A stretch of DNA of 64,000 bases. Source: Pomacea canaliculata (lineage: Eukaryota; Mollusca; Gastropoda; Architaenioglossa; Ampullariidae). The translations under genes and the position numbers were made by a program. This document shows, piece by piece, positions 48,890 to 61,700 of this stretch (position 1 is the stretch's first letter; each line of letters begins with the position of its first letter). The notes beneath the pieces are model-generated. The model was not told the DNA's origin and did no database searches. It was given only the letters and a program-made list of their open reading frames with translations. The stretch spans positions 7,149,416 to 7,213,415 of the forward strand of contig NC_037596.1 of the NCBI RefSeq assembly GCF_003073045.1. Reading direction: 5' to 3'.

Positions 48890-49885
48890 CAGTGGAACGA
48901 AGACGTGGACAGATTCAACCGAGGTCGTTTGGACACGGTCGTGATAGTTCATGGCTTGCTGAGCCCTCAGACCACTTCGTCCGTTCAAACACAACGATAG
49001 ACGCATTTGAGCGAGGTTCGTCGCTTGGAGGACTGAGCTACACAGGTAAGAAATTTCTGGAAGAAATAAAGTTAGGAGCAGAGAGAGATAGGAAGATAAA
49101 GAAGAAGTTATATAATTAATTTTACATCCATTTGTAAGATCTACCTCTTTAAAAATTTCCTTTCGCAATTAAGAGAGCATTTACTTTCCTTCTGTCCATG
49201 CACTTAGTTCATATTTTTCATTCTGTCATCAGTTCGCTGATGCTTGTGTTTCTTTGCTGTATATTGTTTATTGTTTTTGTTTATTATTTTTGTTATTTAT
49301 TTATTTATTTACTTATTTTTTATTATTTTTTTAAAATGTAAACTATCCTCCTTCTCTCTAAGTCACTCGTTCACTAGCTCACTGAATATATTTCAGTACT
49401 TATGTACACGCGCGTTCACACACACACACACTATTTTCCATGGCCTTTAAGTCAGCATAAAAAGAACAGCGAGTCAGCTTAAGTCCAGGCATAGTTTTAT
49501 ATACTTACCATTCATACTGATAATTGCAGGTCAAGAACTTGATACAGTGTCAATAGCCTTTACATCCTTTCCCTTTAAAAAAAATCCAGACAAACAGAAG
49601 AGAAATTAATTACTTTTGGAGTGTGCGTGATGCTGCATTGGCCTCTGTGATAACCTCCTCGTCTGACAATCTGTTTACCTCCATCATCTTCTCGCTCACA
49701 TTATCCTCGCTTTTCTGCTGTGAGCAGTCAGGTCCGTCTGGAAAATCATCGCCAGGTAGACAGTCTCATCGTGAAAAGGTGGCCACTGATACCCTGGTGA
49801 CACCGGGCCATAGCTTGTCATAACCGAAGCAAACATAAACATTAATTTTTATTTATACTTTTATTTATACTTTAATACTTCGCAG
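48890..49885 (+). other. possible 5' exons of transporter copy 2
   Basis: Segment 48,890-49,045 has a good acceptor (GCTTCTGCAG) and donor (ACAG|GTAAGAAA) and one fully open frame. Segment 49,530 onward follows a good acceptor (TAATTGCAG). A 28-base segment near 49,728-49,755 ends CGCCAG|GTAGAC and would join exon 1 of copy 2 in frame. Copy 2's first recognised exon itself begins directly after CGCAG. These could be leader or N-terminal exons, or chance splice words. Confidence 0.3.
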
Positions 49886-52800
49886 ATGGATTCTGACTAC
49901 CAAGGGCGAGCACCTGAATGTGGACTTGGCTGCATCAAGCCACCAGCCAGGAGAAAGTTGACCAACATGGCGACTTTTTCTGGAATTTATGCCATCAGCG
50001 CCTTGCTGACATCCACCTTGTCCGCGTACGTTAACGGCCAGGTGAGAGCCGGGGGATAAAAAAAAATATATTTAGACTATTTAGACTATTTTGTGAGAAA
50101 GGGAATAATGAGGAGTAGACAGAATAAGGAGGTAACCAAAAAATCAAGTCAAGATCACAAATAGAAATTTCTGGGCAAAAAAAACGAGAGTAGTTATTGT
50201 TTTTATATTTAATAATTACTTTATTGACTTTTTGTGCTGTTTTATGTTATTTTTAAATATGATTGGTCACATAGTTTATCAGATGATAAATGGAGTGAAC
50301 ATAGTATTTACTTCCCCTGCTGATAAGTTAAGTATCCATTCTTGCGAGGAACAGACCTCAAACAAATCAGGATTCATTATGTAATAAATGAGTATTGTTA
50401 TAGTTAAAGAATTTATATACATATATATATATACGTTTTTACTTCTTTATTTATTGTGTGTTGGCCACTATCGATGAACTGTTCATAAAGGTGGCGACCA
50501 TTAATGTTTGACTGACAGCTGTTCATTGAGTGTTCAAACAAGCTTCGATGACAGATGTATTCCTACATTTAAAAAAATGGAAACGGTCAGAAATCAGTGA
50601 CTAAGGTTCGGCTTCTGACTAAACCAAACGTTTACACACAAAGACAAAAGTTTTACTAAAGATGTTCACTTGATGTTCACACAGGTCACGACTATAGAGC
50701 GCCATTTCGGCTTCAGCAGTGAACAGACTGGCTTAATCATGGCGGCCAATGACATCGGATTCTTGGTCATCGTTCTTTTCGTCAGCTACATCGCTACAAG
50801 AGTGAGATGTTTTATAGTGACAAGTAATTTTACTCAACTAATTAAAAATCACTTTCACCTCTGACCTTTTCTCATTTTCAAAATGCGTTTACTCACATTA
50901 CAGTTAGAAATAATATTGAAACTATGCATGTCCTACCTACATTTTATTATCATTTTATTACCATTTTATTATCTCAGGTGCACATCCCTCGATTCATGGG
51001 ATACGCAACTCTCTTGTTCGGAATATTCCGGGATTCTCTGCGCCCTGCCCCAGTTTCTCTTCGGAGCCCCGAGTCCATCAGACGACATCGTGATGGGGAA
51101 CGTCAGCAAAGCGGCGTCAGCTGGCGCCTCCCAAACATTCCAGGGGCAAATGTGTGACACATTCAACACCACCAAACTGTCTGCTTGTCTTCAGCCCTCG
51201 ACGTCCACAAATAGTAAGAAAGTATTATTTGAGGAGAATAAAGTTCTCGTTCCCATTTTGCTTCAGGTGAAACCATTGCCGACATTTGTCAACAGCTTAG
51301 GTGAGAGAATCATCATCACACGACATGATGTTAGTTTTTATTTATCCCTGAGTGGTACACATTTTTAATGTAAAATCTGTCCGAAAAAAAAGGTTTTAAG
51401 ATTACGATGGCAAGAGGTCAGGATGAAGTTTGAGGAAGACCAAACGATAATACCATAGAAGGTAAAGCCAAGCTTTTTGAAGAATTTGTTACAGAATCTC
51501 CCGTCCTTCTTGTTTTCCAGCAACAGGCGACACCTCCAGTGTCAGCAACCGTGCCCGGGCCAATGCCGTGTCTGCCCTGGTGATCATCGTACTGGGTATG
51601 GTGCTGCAGGGCGTGGCCAAGGCCCCTCGCCACCCACTCATCACCACCTTTGTCGACAACAACATCGACAAAACTAAGACTGGCTTCTACATGGGTACGA
51701 CCTTACAGCAAATGGTCTTGGAAAGGGTGGCTCCCAAGTAGTTAAAGGTGTTTGCTCTTCTCCAGAAGCGTTCGAACTGTCTGTCAGTTGGTTGGTAAGG
51801 TCTTGCAATTCCCAATTAGCACGTGAATCCGGCCTTCCACCAATAGAAATAAAAGTGTGAGGTCATTTCAGACCCATGCGTACATGTATAAATGAGAATA
51901 TGAACAAACGAGAAAAGATACAGACGAAGATTTAAAAAAAGCTTTTAACATAATGAGGCTCCAGAGCTAGGTGGTTAGTCTCTTACATTTGTAGCAGACG
52001 ATTAGAGGCTCGGGGCTATAATTCGAAGACGTTTACTTCACCCATCACATGGTCACCTGATCAGAGTAGGTATTGAAAGGAGAGGGCTGGGTTCCACCAT
52101 TGACTTCTTGAGGTCTGGACATGGTGAACCCATTTTTTACCTATTTCCACAACGATGAACAGATAGAAAGCCTTGAAAACATTCTCCAAAGACATTGTCC
52201 ACACTAAGACGAAATAGAAATAATATTAAAATAATAATAAAGGGTTTATAATGTCATGGCCATTCTTTCTACTTTTAGGTATTATCATCACATTTGGTAT
52301 CATGGGACCAGCCGCAGCCTTTGCACTGGGCGGTGCCTTTACCAGGATGTACGTTACTCTAGAAGGTGAGGATTCTTTGTTGATATATTTCTTACTGTCT
52401 GATTGCAATTATTATGAATGTTATTATTTATGATTAATGTGTAATTTCTTTATTAAATTTTGTTTCCATTCTTGTTCTTATTTTTACTCATGTTTGTTTT
52501 CTGTTTCATTTTTTCTCTCGTGGTTTAGTTTTTATTTTTGTTCATGTTGTCTCACCAAAAGTTTAAATGAACGACCAACTTCTGTAAATTACAATATGGA
52601 TTCATTTACTTGTCACATCTATGTAAAGATGTTTTTCATGTTTTCTATTTTTTATACTCACCATTTATAATAACAACTGCAATAAAACATCGTTCATAAT
52701 CCCTTTGGAAAGCATTGTTCTATCTGCAAAGTCCTGACTTACTTCATTCCCCTTATTGTCTTCTATATTTTTCATTTAGTTTTAATTTCAGCGTAAGATA

Positions 52801-55800
52801 TTACATTATTAAAGAATTATCTATAACAAAGATTATGTATATGTATATATAAAGTATAGAGTCTAAAGTTCCTTATATAATCTATGTAGTCTGTATTACT
52901 ATTGAATATTATTTTTAACCTACCTAGTCGATACTAAAGATGACCATATAACTGTTACCAATAAGTGTATCGTGTTATTCCTCGTTTGTTGTTTTATTTT
53001 GAATTCTAGAAACAAACATTGGCCCGAGGCACCCGAAAATGGATAGGAGCGTGGTGGCTCGGGTACATCACGTTTGGAGGAGCAGCCTGTCTCTTTTCTC
53101 TCCCGCTATTCTGCTTCCCTCGCTCGTTCAAGAGATATAACCCTCAGAGATGAAAAAGAAGGAGAAGACATTCGAACTCTATGGGTCTGCAGTTGAAATA
53201 TACCAAAGGTAATTTGCCCTTCTGGACGTACAAACAGCTTAAATACATCGTTTTCGATTACTTGCCTGGCTGCTTTTTTTTTTGTTTTATTTTTAAAGAT
53301 TATAAAGTTTGTAGTTTTATTTTCATTAGCGTTCACATCTTATGACCAAAAGAATGCAGTAGTAAAAGGAAACAAAAAATGAGATGTTTTAAAAAAAATG
53401 CTAAAATAGAGGACATCCCAAAGATCACCTTAAGAGTATATTGTCCTGCGGTGTGTTATGAGAGTCAGTCCATCAGTTCCTCCTCTAGATACCTCTAGCC
53501 TCTTTATGTAGACCTTTATGAAGACCCCCAGCATACGATTCCCCCTTTTTACTCTACAGGTTTCCTGGCGGCGATGTGTCGTCTGCTGAAGAACCCAGTG
53601 TACATGACTCAACTGGTCTCCGCCTGCTTCACCATCTTTGCTGTTGCCGGCGCCCAGGGCTTCACACCCAAGTACATCGAAACCAGTTCTCCTTTCCTGC
53701 CTGGAAAGCCAATATGGCTATGGGTAAAGTCCCTTGGCAAACGCACTGTAAATATTAGATGGTCGAAGGGTTTCGTTGTCATAGACACGCATCCAGACTG
53801 ATCCATTGACACATAAGGATTGGCCCAAAGTTCTTCCAGACTGAACCACATGAAGGGACTTTCCCATGAACTCACAGACTGAGTTACAAACACACAGCTG
53901 ACTACAGATACAACAGAAGTGTCTACAGACGACCAGTAACTGTTCTACTGGCTCTCATACAGAAACAACCACAGACTGTCCTGAAGACACTCCTACAGAC
54001 ACGCCCACATGTCCAGCAGACTCAAGACACGCCCAGAGACTGCCGTGCACACTAGTCCTCGACTTGACTAAAGGATCAGAGTGTTGTGGTGGTTGTTTCC
54101 AGCCGTCGTGATGCTGACCACAGCCTGTCTGGGGACATTCATGGGCGGCGTCCTGTCCAGGCGCTTCAAGATGGGGCCGCTAGCAAGTCTCAAGTTCTCA
54201 GCTCTCATGCAGCTTCTGTCCAGCGCCGGCAACGTCCTGCAGATGGCATTCACCTGCCAACAGCCACCTCTGTACAACAGTCCTGGGTGCGATTTTTGTC
54301 CATGTCTTGCTTCACAACTTCCAATTACTTCACTTTTATTTATTTATTATTACGTTTCTTAAGTAATTATCTATACTCAAAATAGAAGAGTTTTCTCTTT
54401 ACATTGTTGCGTATGTTCGTGTGTGTGTGAGAGAGAGAGAAAGAGAGAGAAAGTTCATGTACGGTTGCGATGGCTACTTTTCCGGGCTATGTCTAAATCA
54501 AAGTATCCACACAAATGTTTCTCACAGACCTCTGGCAACAATCGACGAAATCGCAGGCTGGCTGTTTCGATGGCTGCACGTGCGATGACATGGACTACTT
54601 TCCTGTCTGCGGAGCGGACGGTCGGTCCTACTTCTCGCCGTGCCACGCGGGATGTATCGAGAACATTGGTGGAGTACGCAACCAGTTCCTGTTACAAATA
54701 TTTATAAAGAAAAATTTATTGTATTTAGGTCTGTGTATTTATGTATGTTAGATATAGATGTATGTAGTTTATATATGTTGTACATGTGTGTACAGAGAGG
54801 GGTGTGCAGACTCTGTATTTATATATTTATAAATGATTTTATCCTCAGACCTACCAGAACTGCACGTGTATAGGAGGGGGCACAGCCACTGCTGGGGTGT
54901 GTGACTACAGTTGCCCCATGTTCTACCCGTTTATGATCGGCCTGGCGTGTCAAGCTTTGTTTGGAACATTTGCCATCATACCTTCACTAATCATCAACAT
55001 ACGGTGGGTAGTCCTCGCCGAGCTTCTGAGCAACGAGGCAAAGATCAAAATGTATCTGTATGTGTGAGAGAGAAAGGGAAACAAGAGAAAAGAGTAGGAT
55101 GTGATGCACATGCTGGGTACATCATAGAACGCCGCCATCTGAATGTCAGTTATCTTGGTCAAATGTTGAGAAAGTCTGAAGGCAAATACCTTGTATGTGA
55201 ACGCATCAAAAATGGTGATTTTTCTACTGTAAAATTTTTGCTGTATTTCTCATTATGATTTTGCTGCAAAATGTACTACAGTCGACCTCAATTAACCTAA
55301 ATTCTTACACCTGACAAACTGTGACAAGAATTCTATACCAGAACATCAAAAACTTGTTGCCATAGCTCCTGTGTATAATGTTTGAAATAACACTGGAATT
55401 AAGTTTCTTGCCATTCCCCATCACTAATATGGAATGCAGGTGGAAACTGCGATGTGTTTTGTGACGGAAGTTTAGGTAATTAGCATCTCACACGGCAAAT
55501 TTTTCAAAAAATATCGACACCTGCATTTCTTTTACAGGAAAGGTACTGAAAAATTGTTCAAAATAGTATTAGGATATTTTGCCACATGTGAATGCTATAA
55601 TAGAATTTCGCATTTTACCTGTGACAGGTGTGTGGAGGAGAGAGACAAAGGTCTGGCATTGGGTCTGTCCTCCTTCATGACTTCTGTTACAGGTGAGACA
55701 ACAAAGTCCATCCTCCGTGTCACAGCATGTCTGCAAATGTTTAAGTTGACATTGGAAAGTTAAAATTTGCAGTTTGATAAAACATTTTTGACAATTTCAA

Positions 55801-56529
55801 TATCTTGTTAGTCAAACTTTATGTTGACGAGTATCGTTTGTAAACAATCGGATGCAGTGAGTTTACTTTCCATTGAAGCATCAACATATGACAAGAAAGA
55901 TTCTCAGAGAAAGAACTTAGTACGTGAAGCCTTCTTATACAAATACCGAAAATACTAACTTCTAATACCTTGTAATTTTCCGTGAAATATATTCCAAAGA
56001 AGCTCTTTTTTATGGTCACTCTCGTCAGGTAGAAAAACGAATTTCTTACATTAATTTTTATGAACGTGTTAATTACTTCCCCTTATCACGAATTATAGGA
56101 CCTTATTCATTCAATATTTTTAACTAAGTTAAAAGCAGCTGTATGTACTCTCTGACTGTCTCTGTCTCTGTCTCCGTCTGTCTGGCAGGCTGGATGCTCG
56201 GCCCTGTCCTGTACGGCAAGCTGGTGGACGACCTGTGCATCATGTGGGACAACGCCTGCGAAGGGCGAGGCTTCTGCCGTCTCTATGACAACAGTGACTT
56301 CCGCTGGAAGCTGCTTGGTTCTCAGTCCTTCTTTCGTTCCGTGGGGTTCATCTTCGTCGTCATCGGCCTTGTCGTCGCTGTTGTCTGTAAAACATTCGAA
56401 AAACCACCAGAAGCTGCGGACAAAGAAGACCTGGAGATGGAGATGGAGATCTCAGCTTCTCCTCTACAGAACTCAGAAAAGACAAACAACAACATGGCTA
56501 AAAATGTTTCTAGTGGTCGCAAGTCCTGA
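49886..56529 (+). CDS. organic anion transporter (SLCO/OATP family), copy 2, reading frame interrupted
   Basis: Twelve exons: 49,886-50,041, 50,685-50,801, 50,978-51,213, 51,521-51,694, 52,279-52,365, 53,010-53,208, 53,560-53,723, 54,103-54,286, 54,528-54,673, 54,849-55,003, 55,628-55,692 and 56,189-56,529. Borders and phases match copies 1 and 3, and all splice sites are canonical. The OATP signature (WIGAWWLGYITFGG) and all Kazal-loop cysteines are kept. It is visibly more divergent than copies 1 and 3 are from each other, with a shorter N terminus and an acidic tail. The frame is disturbed by an extra T near 51,026 (exon 3), an extra A in the AAAA run at 53,036-53,039 (exon 6), a TGA at 53,151-53,153 in the cytoplasmic linker, a missing A near 53,681 (exon 7) and an extra G near 54,556-54,561 (exon 9). 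Either these are consensus errors or this is a young pseudogene. Confidence 0.82.
51945..52140 (+). repeat. tRNA-derived SINE-like copy in intron 4 of transporter copy 2
   Basis: A plausible A box (GCTAGGTGGTTAG) is followed about 45 bases later by a degenerate B box (CTATAATTCGAAG) and a body ending near CATGGTGAACCC. That end resembles the end of the copy near 690-890. The boundaries are estimates. Confidence 0.4.
55090..55200 (+). repeat. possible LINE scrap in intron 10 of transporter copy 2
   Basis: One frame contains RRHLNVSYLGQMLRKSEGKY, which recalls the RRL-x-WLGHVLRM tail of RTE-like and related reverse transcriptases. It is short and degenerate, and could be chance. Confidence 0.22.
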
Positions 56530-56839
56530 AACGACGAATTCCATAATATTATGGATAAAGATGATACTAGTGTTGTCTGTTATATACTGCTGGTGTTACT
56601 GCTTGTTTGAAATAACTTTAGCTATTACTGGAATTATTCAGACCACTTTGTGTTAATTACACAATATCAAAATACTAATTTCTTTTCGGATTATTGATAA
56701 AGAGTTTCTGATAGACGTTATGCAATATATTTTACGAAATGTTAAAATCAATTCAAAGAGGTTTTTTTGCATAAAAAGACAATTTACTAAGAGAACTAAA
56801 GGCAGCTGCTTGTGCAAAGGTACCACGTTCTCTTTAAAC

Positions 56840-56845
56840 AATAAA
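56840..56845 (+). terminator. candidate poly(A) signal of transporter copy 2
   Basis: AATAAA, about 310 bases past the stop codon. Confidence 0.45.
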
Positions 56846-56999
56846 CACAATGCTTGCAGCTCAATGTATCAGATGCTGTGGGCATCAAATAATCAGAAAA
56901 ATCATCTCCTAAGTCAATACTTGTGCTAAGTTGTCTTAAAATGACATAGTGCTTTTTATAGTCACTGAGGTACATTATCTTATTACATTATGATCTTGT

Positions 57000-57175
57000 A
57001 CTACTAACCTGAGGTGTCCTAAGGTCATCAACTGTATCTACTGTTGCTAGGGATGTCTGTGTGAGAGAGAGAGAGAAAATTATTTCACTTGACATGTATG
57101 TATTATCTCTATATATTGCTAGTACATGTACTATCTGGAATTGTCATTGTGGATGAATAAAGTTGAATTGAATTA
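57000..57175 (+). mobile_element. 3' tail of a LINE or LINE-mobilised SINE
   Basis: The segment ends in ATTGTCATTGTGGATGAATA followed by AAGTTGAATTGAATT. The ending resembles the AATAAAG-plus-short-repeat 3' ends of several animal LINE clades and the SINEs they move. No coding sequence remains. It lies between transporter copies 2 and 3. Confidence 0.5.
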
Positions 57176-57403
57176 CAAAGAATTGGTCGACTGATGCTCT
57201 AGTTTTAATCATCATAACCTCGTAAAATGTCCCGTCTGTTTCTCATGTCTGAAAACTTATTTGTTAAACATATTTAATTGTTAAGAATTATCATTTAATA
57301 CAAACTTGATCAGAGTTGTTTGATTCAAAATGTTCTGTAAAATAACTTCAACTTCACTTCCTGAAGTGGTTGTCTTTCTTTATGTCACAAAGTGCACGTG
57401 GGA

Positions 57404-57423
57404 AAAATAAAAAAATAAAAAAA

Positions 57424-57454
<31 letters not shown>

Positions 57455-57456
57455 AT
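57404..57456. repeat. (AAAT)n microsatellite
   Basis: About ten AAAT units following an A-rich lead. Confidence 0.95.
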
Positions 57457-57459
57457 GGA

Positions 57460-58570
57460 GAATGTAGAATTCGTAGTGCCTTTTCCCACCTCAGATGGCA
57501 GGCTCAAACACACACAGATATATATTTATCAAGGCGCATGACTACCTACCTTTAGTAATTGGGAAGCAAATGCATCCTCACAAGCACATGTGTACTTACG
57601 CGCATGCGCACCAGCACATTCAGAATCCACTCTTCTTTTTCCTACTGACATTCATTTTAACTCTCTTCTCCACAGACTTTTATACACAGTGTCTTCTAAA
57701 CAGTGAATCCTCATAACTTGATTACACTGCTGACTACACAGGGAGACACCTTCGTGATGCAAGATCAGCATTTAGCCTCAGAGTTATCTTCTAAGCAAGA
57801 TGGAGGCGACTGATGTGATTTTGAACTGTTGCAGCGAACGGAGAATGTGAAATAAGTGCAAAGAAGAAAATAACTGACAGTCAAACATTTAGAGCTCCTG
57901 ATGAAAAACATTTTAAACAACTACTCGGAAATTGCTGTAAATTTTTATTTCATTTTTATATCAACAATTATTAAAGTGCTTGTGTTTGTGGTGCATTTGT
58001 GATAGAAACTGGGACAGAAGGGAAAACAGAAAGAGAGAGAGAGAGAGATAAAGTAGACTGAAAAAAACAAAGATACAGGGCAAATAGAAAGAGAGAAAGA
58101 TTATTATAATAAAGATAAGGGTTAAATGTACACATTAAGCATATATTCACATACTTATCCCTAATTGTGTTCTCCATTCAAGATAGAAAAAAAATTCATG
58201 CAAGATCACGCTAGAATGAGAAAGCAAAAGATACAAGGGAAATAAAAAAAGAGAAGAGAGAGATAATTATAATAAATATAGTACAGAATGACTATATTCA
58301 TATAGCTATGCCTACTCGTGTTTTCTATTTGAGATACTCATTTTTTTATGCAAGATCACGCTAGTTTCTCGTGGACAAGCACTCTGGAAAATCATCCTCC
58401 ATTTTGCACCCGGGCATGACACCAGGACTGGAGACAACACCCGATAATCAGCGGAACGTATGACATTCGTGTTAACTCTCACCTGGAGATGTATGACAGC
58501 AGTGACCCCCAAACACACACACCACGGATCCAGTTATTAACTTTAATCATCGTTGATGCGGTCGAGGGTC
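57460..58570. other. upstream region of transporter copy 3
   Basis: Besides the tandem 150-bp repeat listed separately, this stretch holds GA-rich microsatellite near 58,031-58,050 and chance open frames. No exon is supportable. Confidence 0.55.
58065..58364. repeat. tandem duplication, two diverged 150-bp units
   Basis: Units 58,065-58,214 and 58,215-58,364 both contain AAAGATACA, a GA-rich block, TTATAATAAA, ATATTCA..TA, TGTTTTCT/TGTTCTC and the identical terminus ATGCAAGATCACGCTAG. They are diverged, so the duplication is not recent. It lies about 340 bases upstream of transporter copy 3. Confidence 0.8.
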
Positions 58571-58573
58571 CTG

Positions 58574-58580
58574 TATATAA
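58574..58580 (+). promoter_or_regulatory. TATA box of transporter copy 3
   Basis: TATATAA lies 123 bases before the start codon. It implies a transcription start near 58,603 and an unspliced leader of about 100 bases. A TTTCAG at 58,669-58,674 could alternatively mark a leader intron. Confidence 0.5.
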
Positions 58581-58702
58581 GCTCACAATGATACATCACT
58601 CGACAGCAACACCAGGGCCTCCTCACCTTTATGTTAACTGAACTCTTCACTTTTTTTTTCGAAACATATTTCAGACGGCTGATACTGAGGTAGCCGTGCA
58701 TC

Positions 58703-61700
58703 ATGGCCCCTCACCAGAAGAAGAGCAAGCCCAGCACCAACGACTACATCGCCGCCAGCACGGACATGGACAACGACTATGTCCCAGAGTGCGGCATCGG
58801 GGGATGCAAACCGCCGGCGGCGAGGATGCTGGCCAACATCGGTGTCTTCACAGGCTCCTACTGCCTCTGCTCGCTCGTCACCTCCACCTTGAACTCGTAT
58901 GTCAATAGTCAGGTATGACTTATCACTTTTTTGTGATTTATAGTCAAAATGGCCGGCCGGGGCTTATTGTTTGTTGTCTGTTTGTTGTCAGAAAGTGTTA
59001 GATGGTCTATCTTGGTGGTGAGACACACTTAATATTTTTGTGGGGAGGACATGGAGCCATTGTGAAAAACAAATCATTGCAGAAAAAATGTAGTCTTAAA
59101 GGAGACTTAGATATGATCCAATGCATGAAAATGATCCAATGGTCTCGCGGCGATCGCAGGTCACGACCTTAGAACGTCACTTCGGCTTCACCAGCTCTGA
59201 GACAGGACTCATCATGGCGGCCAACGACATCGGCTTTCTCATCCTCGTCCTCTTCATCAGCTACGTGGCTGACAAGGTCAGACAACTCGCAAAACGAACG
59301 TAACTCTAGACTCAAATGATTTGTTATGTCAAGTAATATGCTCGTAAGATAAAATGTGACCTGCCTGCACAGCAGATATTTAATAGTGACCTTTGCAACC
59401 CATGCTGAAATTGAAATCCCGGCCACCAGTGTGTTCCTCACAGTCTGGAGTATATTTACGTGGGTAGATAGAGAGAGAGCCTCATCCATTCCACTTGTTG
59501 TCCCCAGATCCACATTCCACGAGCTTTAGGTCTCGCCACAATCTTCTTTGGCGTGTCTGGGATCATCTGTGCCCTGCCACACTTCTTGTTTGGTGCCCCT
59601 AGTCCCACTGTGGACATCAAGACGAGTAACATCACAGGAGTCGTGTCTTCACGATCGACAAAAGCCTTCGGTGGTCAGCTATGTGACAACGATAATTTGA
59701 CATCCCTTGGGTGCGGCATGATTGCTGAAGGTATATATCCACTCTTACTTTAAAGGTAAATTGTAACTGACAGTTGTTACCTCAACCTTAAGATATATTT
59801 AAAATAATTGGGATTAAAAATACCGTCCCGAAGATGTGTGACTATTGAAAGCTGTCGGGGACAAACAAGACTTCGCGAAAAATTATGGAAAACACTTTTT
59901 ATTGTGTTATGTTCTTATGCAGATGCCACGAAGTCTTCGGCAATGCTCGGTGGAGAGAACAAAGCGCGAGCTCATGCCACCACAGCCTTGGTCATCATCG
60001 TCCTCGGCATGGTCCTGCAAGGAGTGGCAAAGTCTCCTCGCTACTCCTTCCTCACCACCTACGTGGACGCTAATGTCGACAGAACAAAGACAGGCTTCTA
60101 CGTGGGTAAGTTACAGCCCTTGACCACTTGATGCTAAAATAACAATCCTGGAGTTTCTTTCTATGAATAAAAGATTGAATTACACAACTGGTTATTAAAC
60201 CATCTCCTGACTGTGCATATAATTTCACTAATGACAGGTCTGGTATTTCGTGGGTTTTATTTCAGGAGTGATGACCACACTCGGCATCATGGGGCCAGCA
60301 ATGGCGTATGCAATTGGTGGAATTTTTACTCGCATTTATGTGACACTAGAAGGTGCGTTGACTGTTAAGGAAATCGTCTAATTAGTTAAGGTATTATTTG
60401 TACCATGATATCATAAGTTGGACTGAGCTCCGACAGAAGACACCCCTCTTCTAAAGCCCTACTCTAAATTAAACTGCTTTGTTTATAATTTAGGACTACC
60501 CCGAATGTTTTAATTTTTAAGCTCTTTGTTTACTTTAAGGAAGAATATTTTTAAACTCTGTGCTTGTGAATTAACCTTCAGCATTATGTTTTTTAGAGTC
60601 GACTTGTTTTTCTCGATCTTGTTCTGAAAGCAAATATGAATGATCTCTTGCCTTCCATTTCTAGACACAAATCTGTATCCCAGACACCCGAAGTGGATAG
60701 GAGCCTGGTGGCTAGGGTACATCACATTCGGGTGTGCAGCATGTGTGTTTGGTATTCCCCTCTTCTTCTTCCCGAGATCCTTAAAGAAGGGGAAAATTTC
60801 CTCTGAAAAGAAACCGATAAATGATATCGTCATACAGAAAAAGCCGTTCGACATCGTTTCCTATTTGAAAGGTTTGTTTACATTGTGACAGATTACATTA
60901 AATTTAGATGCTTCTGCTTTAGAAATAAGAATCTACAATGTGACAAGAGATTATCGATGAATTCACAAAAGAAAACTTAACAGCAAATACACAAAAAACA
61001 AGCGAACAATTAAAGAAGAATATTAATCAATTAATTAATTAACAAGAGTGGCCATTCCTTCTCAGGATTCTTTGGGGCGTTGGGCCGCCTGGTGACGAAC
61101 CCTATCTACATGCTGGTCCTAGCATCCTCCTGTGCTCTGCTCTTCTCTGTGGCCGGATCCCAATCTTTCACACCCAAGTACATTGAAAACCAGTTCTCCT
61201 TCCCAGCCTGGCGAGTCAACATGTCACTGGGTAGGTCACACGAAATAAATGTAGTCGTCTCCACGACATCTTTGTGTGTACATGTGTCTTTCTGTGAATG
61301 TATATATATATATCGATGTGGTTGTGTGTGTGTTTCTTTATTTTCTTCTTACAGTCTTACTTTTACTTTCATGTCCTTAGTTGTACGCTTTTTTTTTCTT
61401 TTCCCCCCTTTCTTCTTTTTTTCTTGCTTTATCTTAAATGTCATGCCTAAAACCAAGAAACTTCCATTAACTACATCTTTAATTATCCGTTTACTTGTCA
61501 TTTCCTTTATCCTGTAATTTTTACCGAACACAGTGACAACAGAATTATTGTAAACATTTAATTTTTTTCCAGCCGGGAATATGCTGGGGACAGCATGCGT
61601 TGGCACATTTGTTGGCGGCTACCTTACAAAGAGATTGAAGATGGGCCCTTTGCTCGGCCTGAAGTTCATTACGGCCATGCAGATCCTCTCTGTCTTCTTC

